A stretch of 64,000 nucleotides of DNA. Origin: Candidatus Manganitrophaceae bacterium. GTDB lineage: Bacteria > Nitrospirota > Nitrospiria > SBBL01 > Manganitrophaceae. The number at the start of each line of letters is the position of its first letter. Position 1 is the stretch's first letter. A program made the translations under genes and the position numbers. The stretch covers positions 90,766-154,765 of the forward strand of contig JACQEZ010000009.1 of the NCBI GenBank assembly GCA_016200325.1, in the 5' to 3' direction. Below are positions 1 through 8,323 of the stretch, in pieces. A model generated the notes under the pieces. That model was not told where the DNA came from and searched no databases. It saw nothing but the letters and a program-made list of their open reading frames with translations.

Positions 1-1511
1 CGAAATTCCATATGGTCCTCTTCGAACCCCGCGGCGTCGAAATCATCATCTTCGTTTTGATAACTGAACGCCTGGTCGATCGGATAACATTCGCGGTACG
101 GTCCATCGATGATCCAGAAGGTATCCTGAAGAAACGCGTCCTCCCGGACCTCCTTTTTCCCATATCCGGACACACGGAGATGATGGCGCTTGCAGATCAC
201 GACCCGCTTTCCACGCCATTCGCCCTCCGCCACGACTTCGGCCGGGTTCACGGAGACGCTCAGCTTCCGTAGAAAAAATCCCTCCAACTCCTCCGCTCGC
301 TCCGCGGACCGAACCCAGTGGTTCGGATCGTCCCACGCGGCCAGAATCGGAAGGGAAAAGAGATAGGCCGCAAAGTGATGGCCCATGTTCTCCTCCGAAG
401 GCCAAAAACAATAACGTGTTCCGATCAGGAAGCGTCGACCGTCCCCCTTTAAAGGAATATCGCCCGGAGGAACAAGCGCGACCGCATGCTCCTGATCATC
501 CGCTTCGAACTGCGGCAGGTGCAACGGCTGCGAGATTACCCGCCACCGATCGGCCGGGATCGGAAGCGCTCGGACGAGATCCGAACAATCCCAATCAATC
601 AGTCGATCGAAAAACTCCGCCGCTTTGCCGATCGCAATAATATGTTCCGCGACGGCTCTCTTCACGGCCCGATGCAGGGATACGACCTTTTGATAGACCT
701 CATCGCTGTCGTAGAGGTAAATGCGGTCAGGGGCTTGTAGCCTCCAGGTATTGCCGATCAGGTGAAGATAGACAACCATTCCCGCCGCATGAAGGCTCGG
801 CCACTGCCCCTCGCGATTGCCATACGGTCCCAAAGGCAATCCTTGATAATAGGTGAGATCAAGCGGCCGATGGTTCTGGCGATCCAATACGACCTGAGCG
901 ATTCCATCTGGAAATTGAAATTTCAGGCCCTTCCAAACATCCAGAGCGTGGGGCCTGGGGAGCGGCTGCCCGTTGAGGAAGACCGGGACAGGAAATCCCG
1001 GGACCAGGTCGCTCAGAAAATCCCGGAAATCTTCCGTGACGCGGTGACTTACCTGGGAGAGTGGTTTTACCAGGTGAACCGTGATGGCGGTCCCTTCTTT
1101 AATGTCATCCCGTTGAAGGAGGATCGCCTCCCCTCCTAAAAGCCGCTCCTTTTGAATGACCGCCCGCCAGCCTCGCGAGCGGACTTCGACCCTCCGGGCG
1201 ATATCGATCGCCGACCAAAAACCGACTCCGAAAGGGAGGTCCTTCTCGATGATATCCGGTTCCCAATCCGAGGCGCCTGGATCGAGGAGCGCCTGGAAAT
1301 TCTCGATTCCGCGACCGTTATCTTCAATCCTGAAATAATGAAGATCGGACGGATCGGTCAATATCGAGATGCGTGTCGCGCCGGCGCGGCGGGCGTTCTG
1401 CAACAGCTCCCCGATCCAGATCCGCTCGCCCGAGAAAACATCGCCGAACCTCCGCATCAGGGGTATAAACTTCTCATCAAGGCCAATCGAAGGTTGTTCC
1501 ATCGTCTCCAT
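1..1511 (-). CDS. GHKL-type ATP-binding protein, C-terminus beyond window
   Basis: The frame is open from an ATG at 1511 to the left edge (503 codons, no stop), so the gene is incomplete here. An N-box is seen at about residues 34-45 (GELLQNARRAGA), a G1 box at about 65-69 (DNGRG) and a G2-like glycine pair (FGVGFWS) near 95. These mark the Bergerat ATP-binding fold shared by Hsp90, MutL, gyrase B and histidine kinases. No phospho-acceptor histidine domain is visible, so an Hsp90/MutL-like role is likelier than a kinase; the substrate is unknown. An AAGGAG lies about ten bases before the ATG. A second ATG three codons in is the alternative start. It is the last visible gene of the left-hand minus-strand series. 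Confidence 0.75.
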   Translation of the reverse strand, partial: METMEQPSIGLDEKFIPLMRRFGDVFSGERIWIGELLQNARRAGATRISILTDPSDLHYFRIEDNGRGIENFQALLDPGASDWEPDIIEKDLPFGVGFWSAIDIARRVEVRSRGWRAVIQKERLLGGEAILLQRDDIKEGTAITVHLVKPLSQVSHRVTEDFRDFLSDLVPGFPVPVFLNGQPLPRPHALDVWKGLKFQFPDGIAQVVLDRQNHRPLDLTYYQGLPLGPYGNREGQWPSLHAAGMVVYLHLIGNTWRLQAPDRIYLYDSDEVYQKVVSLHRAVKRAVAEHIIAIGKAAEFFDRLIDWDCSDLVRALPIPADRWRVISQPLHLPQFEADDQEHAVALVPPGDIPLKGDGRRFLIGTRYCFWPSEENMGHHFAAYLFSLPILAAWDDPNHWVRSAERAEELEGFFLRKLSVSVNPAEVVAEGEWRGKRVVICKRHHLRVSGYGKKEVREDAFLQDTFWIIDGPYRECYPIDQAFSYQNEDDDFDAAGFEEDHMEF

Positions 1512-1624
1512 AATTTTTATCTCCTTGTTTGGGTTGGCATCCTAACCCTCAAAACATCACGGCCCCGGAGGGAGATGGATCCCCTTCAGGGCCGCTTAAA
1601 TTCGGTTGAACTCTCAACATGTTT

Positions 1625-4222
1625 TTACGAAACAGTCTCGAGGGAGGCGGCGCGCTTCCTTGAACGCGCGAAACCTCCGGAGAGAATTCCCTCTACCTGC
1701 TCCAGATGCGCTATCAGCGCGTCGGTTTTCTCGATGAGATTTTTGATTCTCCGCTCCGATATCGTCGACGAGGAAAACTGCTTCAGGTAACCAATATAGC
1801 GCTCCTGTTGGTTCATCGATTCCAGGGGAGAGAGGGCCCCATTCATCGCATTCACCCGCTCCGGATTCTGCTGAGCCAGGGAGTGAAGCAACCGACCGAG
1901 TTCTCGCGCCAACGCGTTTGAAGATCGCGTAAGAGGTAAGGCCTTGCCGGCCGAGGGCATTCCCCCGTCAAAAAGCGACTCCTTCCACTCTTTCCCGATC
2001 GCACCCGCAATCTCAGTCGCCGCCTGCTCGGCGAATTGGTTGAACTGAACAGCGGACCGCCTGATAATCCGCGATCGCTCTCCGATGTGAGAAATAACCG
2101 CTTTCTGTTCAGCCTCCGGAAAGGCCTCCAGAAGTCCCGTAATCTCGCGGCCGTTTAGAAGATATAGGGAAAACGGGTATGGAATTTGTCTGAGGAGAGG
2201 GTGATGACATTCAAAGCAAAATCCGTTGAACGGCCCGTAAATGTCTTTGATCTCCTTTCCGGCCGTCGAGAGAAAGATCGCGGAGAGAATATAAAACCGA
2301 GAATAGAAACGGTTCGAAACCGCCAGGATCGCGTCGAAGGCCCGCTTCACGCTGATTGAGACGACGGAGCCTCCCTTCGACCGGCGCTTCCGTTTTGAGA
2401 GGAGATCCCGAAGAGGATTTCTCTTAAGATGAAGGAGGATTTCCTCCTGCAGCGGAAAATCCCATTTTGATTCGAGCTCCCGGACCCAGGACTGAAGGTC
2501 CGCGATCGTCGCGATCTGCTGAAATCTTTTTGCGCCGGCTTCGTCGCGCATTTTTCTGAATCGTTCGACTTCATGAATCTGGAACGAGCGTTTAGACCCC
2601 TGAATCCGTTTATCGATCCTCGAAAAGACCGCTTCCTTAATTTGAATGAATAAGCGGAGGAGATTGGCCAGTTGTGCCATTCGCGAGGAGGTCCCCAGAT
2701 GTTGCCGCTCCAGGGGACCCCATCGCTCCGGACTCAGGTAGAGTTCGACGAATTGCGGCAGGACACCATAATCCATCGCCAGAATATCGCATTCCGACCA
2801 GGCCGTTTGTTTCCCATTGGCTTCGCGAGCCGGAAGGTAGGCGCTCAACGTGATGAAACATTGCGCTTCGACTTGTTCCTTTCCCGTCAATTTCTCCCCA
2901 TCGAAGCGATAGGCCGACATGGAAATCGGCGCCAGTTCCGCTCCGTTTGCCGAGAACGGCTGACCGGAGAGCGCCAGAATCAGGATCGGGTGGCTCGTAT
3001 GCCCGGTGGCATGCCGGACCCGCTTAAAACCACGCGACCGCGCCGAAGAGACGAGGAGAGTCAGACCTCCGTCGCGCAATTTCATCGGAAGAACCTGGCG
3101 TGTGAAAGAGGTCAACGAAAATCCGTCGGCCAGCTTAGAAAGGCCGAATCCCCGGAAGGTTTTTTCCAACCCCTTCTTTGGAATGTCATTGATAAACGGA
3201 GGATTTGCCAACAGCAGATCGAATAGGCCGTTGGGGAGTTGATCGAATAGGTCAAACGCATGGCCCGATAGAACGCCGCAGCGGCGCGAAAGGGGGAGGG
3301 GCTCCCCGTTGCGGCAGGCCTCCGCCACGGCGGTGGGATCTACCCAACTGGTGACCTCCGCCATCTCGGCTGAGAGAGGGTTTAGGTCGTAACCGAGGGT
3401 TAAAAAACCAGGATGCGAAGCGATCGGCCGGATCAGGGCCCCTTTGCCGACGTTCGGCTCCAGGACATTGATTTCGCCTCCGGAAATGGAGGGCATCTGA
3501 AGAAGACGAAGAAGGTGTTGAAAGAGTTCAGGGGAGTAATAGGCCCCATTCCCCTCCTCGGAATTGAGTTTTCGCCCCGGGCGAGGAACCAGTCCCCCGT
3601 CGATGTTTTTCTCAATCGTCGAAAGACGTTCAAGGAAATGTTCGATCTGGACCGCGCTGACGTCCCCAGAGCAGAGCCGATCCAAGTCCTGTAGGAGAGA
3701 CTGCGCGACGATCTCGACCGTTGCGTTGGGAGGAGACGCAAGGACGGCGCGCACGCCGGAGAGGAGCAACCGGCGCTGCGCCATCGGAGGAAGGCGTTCT
3801 CGAAGGTAAGTGAGCTGGGCCCGGACCAGGTCGACGGAAACCCGGAGGCCTCCCTCGCCCGAATAACCGCAATAGATCTCTTTCAAAGTCCGCCCCATCG
3901 CCTCCCACGATTTCGCGAGCTCCGGTCCGGGACGCTCTTTACTTAACCGGATCAGATCGCTCAGCCGCTTCCCAACCGTGCGAAGGGCATAAATGGATTG
4001 GATATATTTGGACGCTCGATCGTCAGCGTCTTGAAATTGCGTGGTCCAACTATCCGGAAAAACCAGATTCGATAGGAACCGTAGTTCAAAACCTTTCTTT
4101 TTGTCATGATTCTCCTCTATGGCGCTGATCATCAATACGGGAAGCGATCCGCTCGCGATCGGACCGTTTTCGATCAGCGCGAAGAGGTCAAGCTGCTCTG
4201 ATGGTTTCACGCTGCGCGACAT
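1625..4222 (-). CDS. large adenine-specific DNA methylase-like protein
   Basis: An 865-residue protein with two hallmarks of the amino-methyltransferase fold: a SAM-binding loop (VLEPNVGKGALI, about residues 240-255) and the catalytic motif IV NPPF (LLLANPPFIN, about 330-340). The spacing fits gamma-class N6-adenine methylases. Long N- and C-terminal helical regions have no motif I recognise. Such oversized methylase-like proteins are common on plasmids and integrative elements, where they may modify element DNA; that role is inference. An AGGAGAG precedes the ATG at 4222 at good spacing. It sits between the SANT/HTH protein and the GHKL ATPase on the same strand. Confidence 0.7.
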   Translation of the reverse strand: MSRSVKPSEQLDLFALIENGPIASGSLPVLMISAIEENHDKKKGFELRFLSNLVFPDSWTTQFQDADDRASKYIQSIYALRTVGKRLSDLIRLSKERPGPELAKSWEAMGRTLKEIYCGYSGEGGLRVSVDLVRAQLTYLRERLPPMAQRRLLLSGVRAVLASPPNATVEIVAQSLLQDLDRLCSGDVSAVQIEHFLERLSTIEKNIDGGLVPRPGRKLNSEEGNGAYYSPELFQHLLRLLQMPSISGGEINVLEPNVGKGALIRPIASHPGFLTLGYDLNPLSAEMAEVTSWVDPTAVAEACRNGEPLPLSRRCGVLSGHAFDLFDQLPNGLFDLLLANPPFINDIPKKGLEKTFRGFGLSKLADGFSLTSFTRQVLPMKLRDGGLTLLVSSARSRGFKRVRHATGHTSHPILILALSGQPFSANGAELAPISMSAYRFDGEKLTGKEQVEAQCFITLSAYLPAREANGKQTAWSECDILAMDYGVLPQFVELYLSPERWGPLERQHLGTSSRMAQLANLLRLFIQIKEAVFSRIDKRIQGSKRSFQIHEVERFRKMRDEAGAKRFQQIATIADLQSWVRELESKWDFPLQEEILLHLKRNPLRDLLSKRKRRSKGGSVVSISVKRAFDAILAVSNRFYSRFYILSAIFLSTAGKEIKDIYGPFNGFCFECHHPLLRQIPYPFSLYLLNGREITGLLEAFPEAEQKAVISHIGERSRIIRRSAVQFNQFAEQAATEIAGAIGKEWKESLFDGGMPSAGKALPLTRSSNALARELGRLLHSLAQQNPERVNAMNGALSPLESMNQQERYIGYLKQFSSSTISERRIKNLIEKTDALIAHLEQVEGILSGGFARSRKRAASLETVS

Positions 4223-4300
4223 ACTCTCCTTCCTGCTAGAGGCGGGGTCCCGGAGGTCCTCCGCGGACCCCGCTCAAATCCTAATAAGGCGCCGCCATTC

Positions 4301-4942
4301 TTAAAGCGAGCCGTTCTCCACGTCGGCGGTTTCATCATTGACCGACAAAGAGGTCTCTTTTTTTTTCAATCGGCCCGATCCCAACCCTCCGGTCAGGAGA
4401 TCAATAAAGCTATGGGGATCAACCCGACGGAGGTCGATTTCCATCGGAAATTTAATTATGAATTTCCGCAAATCGTTTGGAGCGATCCGGTAAGGTTGGC
4501 CTCCTTGAGCGTCCGTTCGGTCGGTCGAATATCGTTTGGCCGCCAATAAATTTCGCTCGATCCACCGGACGACTTTCTTGGGGTCGCAACCGAGGATCGC
4601 GGCCGCTCCCCCAGCGGTTAGGTTTCCATCGCATTTCTTCGTAAGATGAAGATGTTTCGCTTTGAGCCTCACCGCCGTGACGGAGCGCCGAAGGTGGGAG
4701 GCCAACTCCCTCCATTTCTTTTTCGGCAGGTTTCGCTCCAGCCAAGCTTCCTCTTGCTCCGACCATCGGGGCTCTTTTCGACGTGTCAGACCCATATCGG
4801 CGGCCATTCGCTTGATGAACCATCTGGGATAACGAAACCCCAATTCTCGATCGATTACATCGATGGTTTTTGTCCTGCCATCATATTTACGTTTTATCAG
4901 CTCCCGTTCTTCCTCGCGAAGATGATACTTTCTTTCTCTCAT
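4301..4942 (-). CDS. SANT/Myb-like and HTH DNA-binding protein
   Basis: A 213-residue basic protein. About residues 55-95 (WSEQEEAWLERNLPKKKWRE followed by an SVTAVRLKAKHL helix) look like a SANT/Myb-like or GcrA-like helix-turn-helix. About residues 108-150 (LTAGGAAAILGCDPKKVVRW, then a charged wing) look like a MerR/excisionase-type HTH. Two HTH units in tandem suggest a DNA-binding regulator of the element. The acidic C-terminus is probably disordered. The gene lies 78 bases upstream of the methylase-like gene and is probably cotranscribed with it. The exact function is unknown. Confidence 0.6.
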   Translation of the reverse strand: MRERKYHLREEERELIKRKYDGRTKTIDVIDRELGFRYPRWFIKRMAADMGLTRRKEPRWSEQEEAWLERNLPKKKWRELASHLRRSVTAVRLKAKHLHLTKKCDGNLTAGGAAAILGCDPKKVVRWIERNLLAAKRYSTDRTDAQGGQPYRIAPNDLRKFIIKFPMEIDLRRVDPHSFIDLLTGGLGSGRLKKKETSLSVNDETADVENGSL

Positions 4943-5000
4943 CTTCCTTCTTCCTCCGGTCTATAATCGTCACCTCACTGAACCTTCCGATTCAGCCTCA

Positions 5001-5047
5001 AAAGAAAAGGGGGATCCCTGGATGACGAAACCAGGGTCCCCCTTTAA
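5001..5047 (-). terminator. intrinsic terminator after the DUF932-like gene
   Basis: A nearly perfect inverted repeat of about 16 bp (AAAGGGGGATCCCTGG and its complement) around a short loop is followed on the minus strand by a T-rich tract. It lies just after the stop codon at 5065. Confidence 0.85.
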
Positions 5048-5064
5048 CTGATTTTGGATCCGAG

Positions 5065-6195
5065 TTAGGCCGAGACTAATTCCATCGCCGCTTCTTCCAA
5101 GTCCAATTTCCTGTCGCCGGCCTGACTCTGCGCCATAAGAGAAAGTACGTTCGATAGTCTCCACGCCGATCGCTCCGGCGGCAGAAAGGTGACGTCGTTC
5201 ACGTTTTCATACAAGGCCTCCGCGGTTCGGCCCAGCTCTTTCGTGATCACCCCGCGTTTGCGGAAGCTCTCCAGGGCTCCTTTAACGTCGATCTTCTTTT
5301 CGTTGGCGTTCTTGATCAGTTCGCAAACGGCGCCGGCTCGCCGTTCGATCCCATCCGCGATGATATCTTTGACCGCGCTCGCTACTGTCTTTGTGTCGAG
5401 ATCGTAGGTCTGCTGACTGAGAACCAGTTCGTCCTCCGTTTTGAACCTTCGACCGATGTGGATCTCCCTCATGCAGTTTTCTCCGATGGCGAAGTTCGTA
5501 CACCAAAGGCGCATCAGAAAGAATTGGATCTGAAGCGCTCCAGCGCCATAGTCCGAGGTGGTCAGGCTAAATCCGAAGGCAATGACCTCGTGCGGCGCCG
5601 GCGAGTAAAGACGATCGTAGATCAACTTGAGATGAAACCGGGTCTCCGTGTTCAACCCGTCGACCGGGACCAGTCCCGCTTTGATTCCCTCTTCCATAAA
5701 GACCTGAATAATGGGAGAGGCGTCCAGAGACCGGCGATAGGCCGAAGAGAGAACGCCCTTCACCGTATTTCCTACCGAGCGAAACAGAAGCCGGTCGACC
5801 CCCACCGAATGATCGATCAACCGCTTCATGCTCCCAAGCAAAAGCTCGTTGGCCCACGGCTCGTCGATCCTCCGTAGCCGGTCAAGATAGGCTTTTGGCA
5901 TTCCCATCCGGGCAAGGGTTTGGCCCAAGGCGTGGTCCGTCAAGTTGAACGGTCTTTCTCCCAGGAGGATCCGTATTTGCGATGCAGTCGCCGCCCCCGG
6001 ATCGATTTCATATCGGACTGCATTGGTCGGGACCAACATGTCCGCGCGGCTGTTAAATTCCTCTACAATCCCTTCGATCGCCATTTTGGCCTTTTCCCGT
6101 CCGCGCTCGAGGATCTCTTCCATTTTCGATCTTGCCCGCATCTCCGCTTCGGTGGCGGCCGTTTCATAAGATTGACTGCCATGATGATAAAGCAT
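5065..6195 (-). CDS. DUF932-like phage/plasmid protein
   Basis: A 376-residue soluble protein. The overall pattern (an N-terminal helical region, a central section with FGFSLTTSDYGAGALQIQFF, then LWCTNFAIGENCMREIHIG and a helical C-terminus) resembles DUF932-family proteins. These are widespread on plasmids and phages and have no firmly established activity. An AGGAGG seven bases before the ATG supports the start. A strong terminator follows the stop codon. It lies downstream of the RadC-like gene on the same strand, separated by only 20 bases, so the two are probably cotranscribed. Confidence 0.5.
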   Translation of the reverse strand: MLYHHGSQSYETAATEAEMRARSKMEEILERGREKAKMAIEGIVEEFNSRADMLVPTNAVRYEIDPGAATASQIRILLGERPFNLTDHALGQTLARMGMPKAYLDRLRRIDEPWANELLLGSMKRLIDHSVGVDRLLFRSVGNTVKGVLSSAYRRSLDASPIIQVFMEEGIKAGLVPVDGLNTETRFHLKLIYDRLYSPAPHEVIAFGFSLTTSDYGAGALQIQFFLMRLWCTNFAIGENCMREIHIGRRFKTEDELVLSQQTYDLDTKTVASAVKDIIADGIERRAGAVCELIKNANEKKIDVKGALESFRKRGVITKELGRTAEALYENVNDVTFLPPERSAWRLSNVLSLMAQSQAGDRKLDLEEAAMELVSA

Positions 6196-6215
6196 AGGCT
6201 AACCTCCTCTTTCTA

Positions 6216-6683
6216 TTACGGATTCTCACACTGTTTAGGCGAACACTCCATGTCGGTCCGGATACGTTGTCGACCGACAATTGATATAACCTTGTCCCCT
6301 CCTATAATCAGAGAGTCGAGCAGAGGGATTCCTATCAGATCCCCCCCTTTCACAAGGCGTTGTGTGATTTGTTGATCCTCCTTTGATGGGGTGGGATCAT
6401 CTGAAGGATGGTTATGAATAAAAATAATTTGAGACGCATTCGTAAGCAGCGCGACTTTGAATACCTCCCGTGGGTGAACGATACATAAGTTCAGGCTGCC
6501 GACCGCCAAGGAATGGATATAAGTCGGTACGTTCTTATTATCGAGACAGATCACCAACGCTTCCTCCCGATCATGAAACTTATAATACGCCGTGAGCATC
6601 TCGTAGACCGCTTCCTTAGAGATCAGCCTTGTTGCCCAACTTGGGCGACTCTCCTTGATCAGCTTTAACTTTACCCAGCGCAT
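6216..6683 (-). CDS. RadC-like JAB/MPN-domain protein, short form
   Basis: A 155-residue protein made of the RadC-type JAB domain only. The metal-binding signature HNHPSDDPTPSKED is present at about residues 91-104, and a GGDKVISIVG strand follows. Chromosomal RadC proteins are around 220 residues with an N-terminal helix-hairpin-helix; this one lacks it, as is typical of copies on plasmids and integrative elements. Despite the name, RadC has no proven repair role. A GGGAG precedes the ATG. The next gene upstream is separated by a strong terminator, so this gene probably starts a unit with the DUF932-like gene. Confidence 0.85.
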   Translation of the reverse strand: MRWVKLKLIKESRPSWATRLISKEAVYEMLTAYYKFHDREEALVICLDNKNVPTYIHSLAVGSLNLCIVHPREVFKVALLTNASQIIFIHNHPSDDPTPSKEDQQITQRLVKGGDLIGIPLLDSLIIGGDKVISIVGRQRIRTDMECSPKQCENP

Positions 6684-6707
6684 TCACACTCCCATGCAGA
6701 TAAACAA

Positions 6708-6740
6708 AGAGGCCTTGGGAGATAAACTCCCAAGGCCTCT
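6708..6740 (-). terminator. intrinsic terminator after the RES toxin gene
   Basis: A perfect 14-bp inverted repeat (AGAGGCCTTGGGAG ... CTCCCAAGGCCTCT) with a five-base loop is followed on the minus strand by TTGTTTA. It separates the toxin-antitoxin pair from the RadC-like gene. Confidence 0.85.
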
Positions 6741-6772
6741 GCCTTCATTTATTTTTAATCGATTAGTTTATT

Positions 6773-7339
6773 TTATTTCTTTCCTCGGAACACCCACTCC
6801 ATGATCCGCTCGGGGTCATAGATATCAATAGAGGATCCCTGCTTTAGCCGATCCATCAGGATCCCAAGATTGCTTCGACTAGGATCAACACGCGAAGGGT
6901 AGACGATCGCCTCAAAGCGCCGGCTCGCCCGGATCAGACGGCCCAGCCGTTGTGTGATCGCCTCCTTTCCCAACACGTTCTGAGCGTGCCGCCATGGGGT
7001 GAGCAGATTCTCTGCGGTTATTCCCAAGCCTTCGCACACTTCGGCCGACGTCAGATTGATTATGCTAGCAAGCCTCGCCTCGACCGTGAAGAGGATCGAA
7101 GGGGGAAATTTGACGGAGAAGCCCGGAAGGGATTCTTTAAGAGCCAAATCCGGCCCGGAGGCAAGATAGAGAACCTCGTGCTTGCCTTTTCGATTATAGC
7201 GGCCACCCGTCTTTTTTGATCCGAATGCTCCGAGGGGATCCTGTATAAAATCGACACGGACGATCCGGTAAAAAGCGCCGGAGAGAGGTTCGGGTGAAAC
7301 CTGTCTTAGAAATTTTAGAACCCGATGCTCGGGTAGCAT
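6773..7339 (-). CDS. RES-domain toxin
   Basis: A 188-residue protein with the RES-domain signature near the N-terminus: FYRIVRVDF, then GGRYNRKG, then VLYLASGPDLALKES. This supplies the conserved Arg, Tyr and Glu. Studied RES toxins deplete NAD+ and halt growth until the paired Xre-type antitoxin is restored. The start codon overlaps the antitoxin stop by one base, the usual coupled antitoxin-toxin arrangement. The length and key residues are intact, so the toxin looks functional. The likely role is element maintenance or abortive defence. Confidence 0.85.
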   Translation of the reverse strand: MLPEHRVLKFLRQVSPEPLSGAFYRIVRVDFIQDPLGAFGSKKTGGRYNRKGKHEVLYLASGPDLALKESLPGFSVKFPPSILFTVEARLASIINLTSAEVCEGLGITAENLLTPWRHAQNVLGKEAITQRLGRLIRASRRFEAIVYPSRVDPSRSNLGILMDRLKQGSSIDIYDPERIMEWVFRGKK

Positions 7340-7719
7340 CAGCGAAGGGCCCCGGTCCTTATCTCATTGAGATAGTCAATGAGGGCCTGGGCCTTACCTT
7401 GGATGATGAGTTGTTTAGGGGTCAGTCCGGCGTAGTCAGGATTAGGAGCATTGAGCCAGAGTTGCGCTTCTTCCGCATTTTCAGTCAACTCATGCAGCAG
7501 GGTTAGGACTGCCACGATGTGGGTAAGCCGCTCTTGAATCGGGCGCGAACGCGGGTTCTTTTGAAGGGTGCGCAAATTCTTGCCGACCGCCTGGGCCATC
7601 TGTTCAACCGTAAGCCCCAACTCCTTTCTAAGATTATCCAGATTGATCGAGCCGGTCGCATCATAGAGGCCTCGCTCGACATGCCTGAACAGCCTAAACT
7701 TAGCGGGAGCCGTAGCCAT
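7339..7719 (-). CDS. Xre/MbcA/ParS-type antitoxin of RES toxin
   Basis: A 126-residue protein. About residues 25-55 carry an Xre-like helix-turn-helix (LDNLRKELGLTVEQMAQAVG). The C-terminal half ends with the LWLNAPNPDYAGLTPKQLI segment typical of DUF2384 antitoxins that pair with RES toxins. The start at 7719 is chosen because AGGAG lies seven bases upstream. The frame extends further upstream but that part overlaps the promoter. The protein should neutralise the RES toxin and autorepress the operon, as known for the family. Confidence 0.85.
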   Translation of the reverse strand: MATAPAKFRLFRHVERGLYDATGSINLDNLRKELGLTVEQMAQAVGKNLRTLQKNPRSRPIQERLTHIVAVLTLLHELTENAEEAQLWLNAPNPDYAGLTPKQLIIQGKAQALIDYLNEIRTGALR

Positions 7720-7752
7720 AGTAGTTCTCCTAGCAAATGGTTCGTTTAGATA

Positions 7753-7781
7753 TTCATACCATAGTTCACCATTTTCGTCAA
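7753..7781 (-). promoter_or_regulatory. sigma-70-type promoter of the RES/Xre pair
   Basis: On the minus strand TTGACG and TATGAA are separated by exactly 17 bases, and the antitoxin ATG follows about 35 bases downstream. This is a good match to a housekeeping promoter at the place expected for an autoregulated toxin-antitoxin operon. Confidence 0.6.
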
Positions 7782-7862
7782 TAGAAGGTTCATGCAATAA
7801 TCTTCGGGTAATCGATACCCCCCTATGCGCGTTGATCCTACAGAAATAAGCGGACATTTTTT

Positions 7863-8285
7863 CTACTTCATTATCGTCCCCCCGAAAAATTTCTTTGCTT
7901 GATGGACCTTCCTGAGATGCTCCTCTGTCCAACCTGCCTGCTTGATTCTGTAAATCTCCTCCGGAAGATATCCCACCTGGTTTTCAGGCAAGCGTTTCAA
8001 GGCGTGTTCGCTTCCGACAATCCAAACCGTGTCGCCTAAGACCTTGCTGTCGATCTTCACCTGAAGACTTTCCAGCTGGTCGAGGTAGATAAGCACCTCT
8101 TCTTGGTTTTGATCAATCCGGCTCCGCAGCTCCTCCGCCTCAGCTTTTCTTAAGTCGGCCGATTCCGGAGAAGCGCCCAAAAGGTCGGTCAGGATGATCT
8201 TATCCTCCAAAATCGAAGGACGAAAACCCTTTGTCCACGCCTCCGCCATCAGGGGATGAACCTTATTTAAAATCTCGATCTTCAT
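7863..8285 (-). CDS. hypothetical protein, coiled-coil-like
   Basis: A 140-residue acidic protein I do not recognise. About residues 45-80 (LRKAEAEELRSRIDQNQEEV) are strongly helical and could form a coiled coil. The remainder is soluble with no Cys clusters or signal peptide. The ATG at 8285 is chosen over a TTG two codons earlier because GGGAG sits seven bases upstream of it. It follows the helicase gene closely on the same strand and probably belongs to the replication/helicase unit. Confidence 0.55.
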   Translation of the reverse strand: MKIEILNKVHPLMAEAWTKGFRPSILEDKIILTDLLGASPESADLRKAEAEELRSRIDQNQEEVLIYLDQLESLQVKIDSKVLGDTVWIVGSEHALKRLPENQVGYLPEEIYRIKQAGWTEEHLRKVHQAKKFFGGTIMK

Positions 8286-8323
8286 TTCCAATCTCCCAGA
8301 ATGTCGTTGCGCCGAATTCGGCC

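Noticed and set aside
1152..1790. Plus-strand frame overlapping the start of the GHKL ATPase gene
   Set aside because: The minus strand carries N-box and G1-box motifs in a 503-codon open frame; the plus-strand product resembles nothing.
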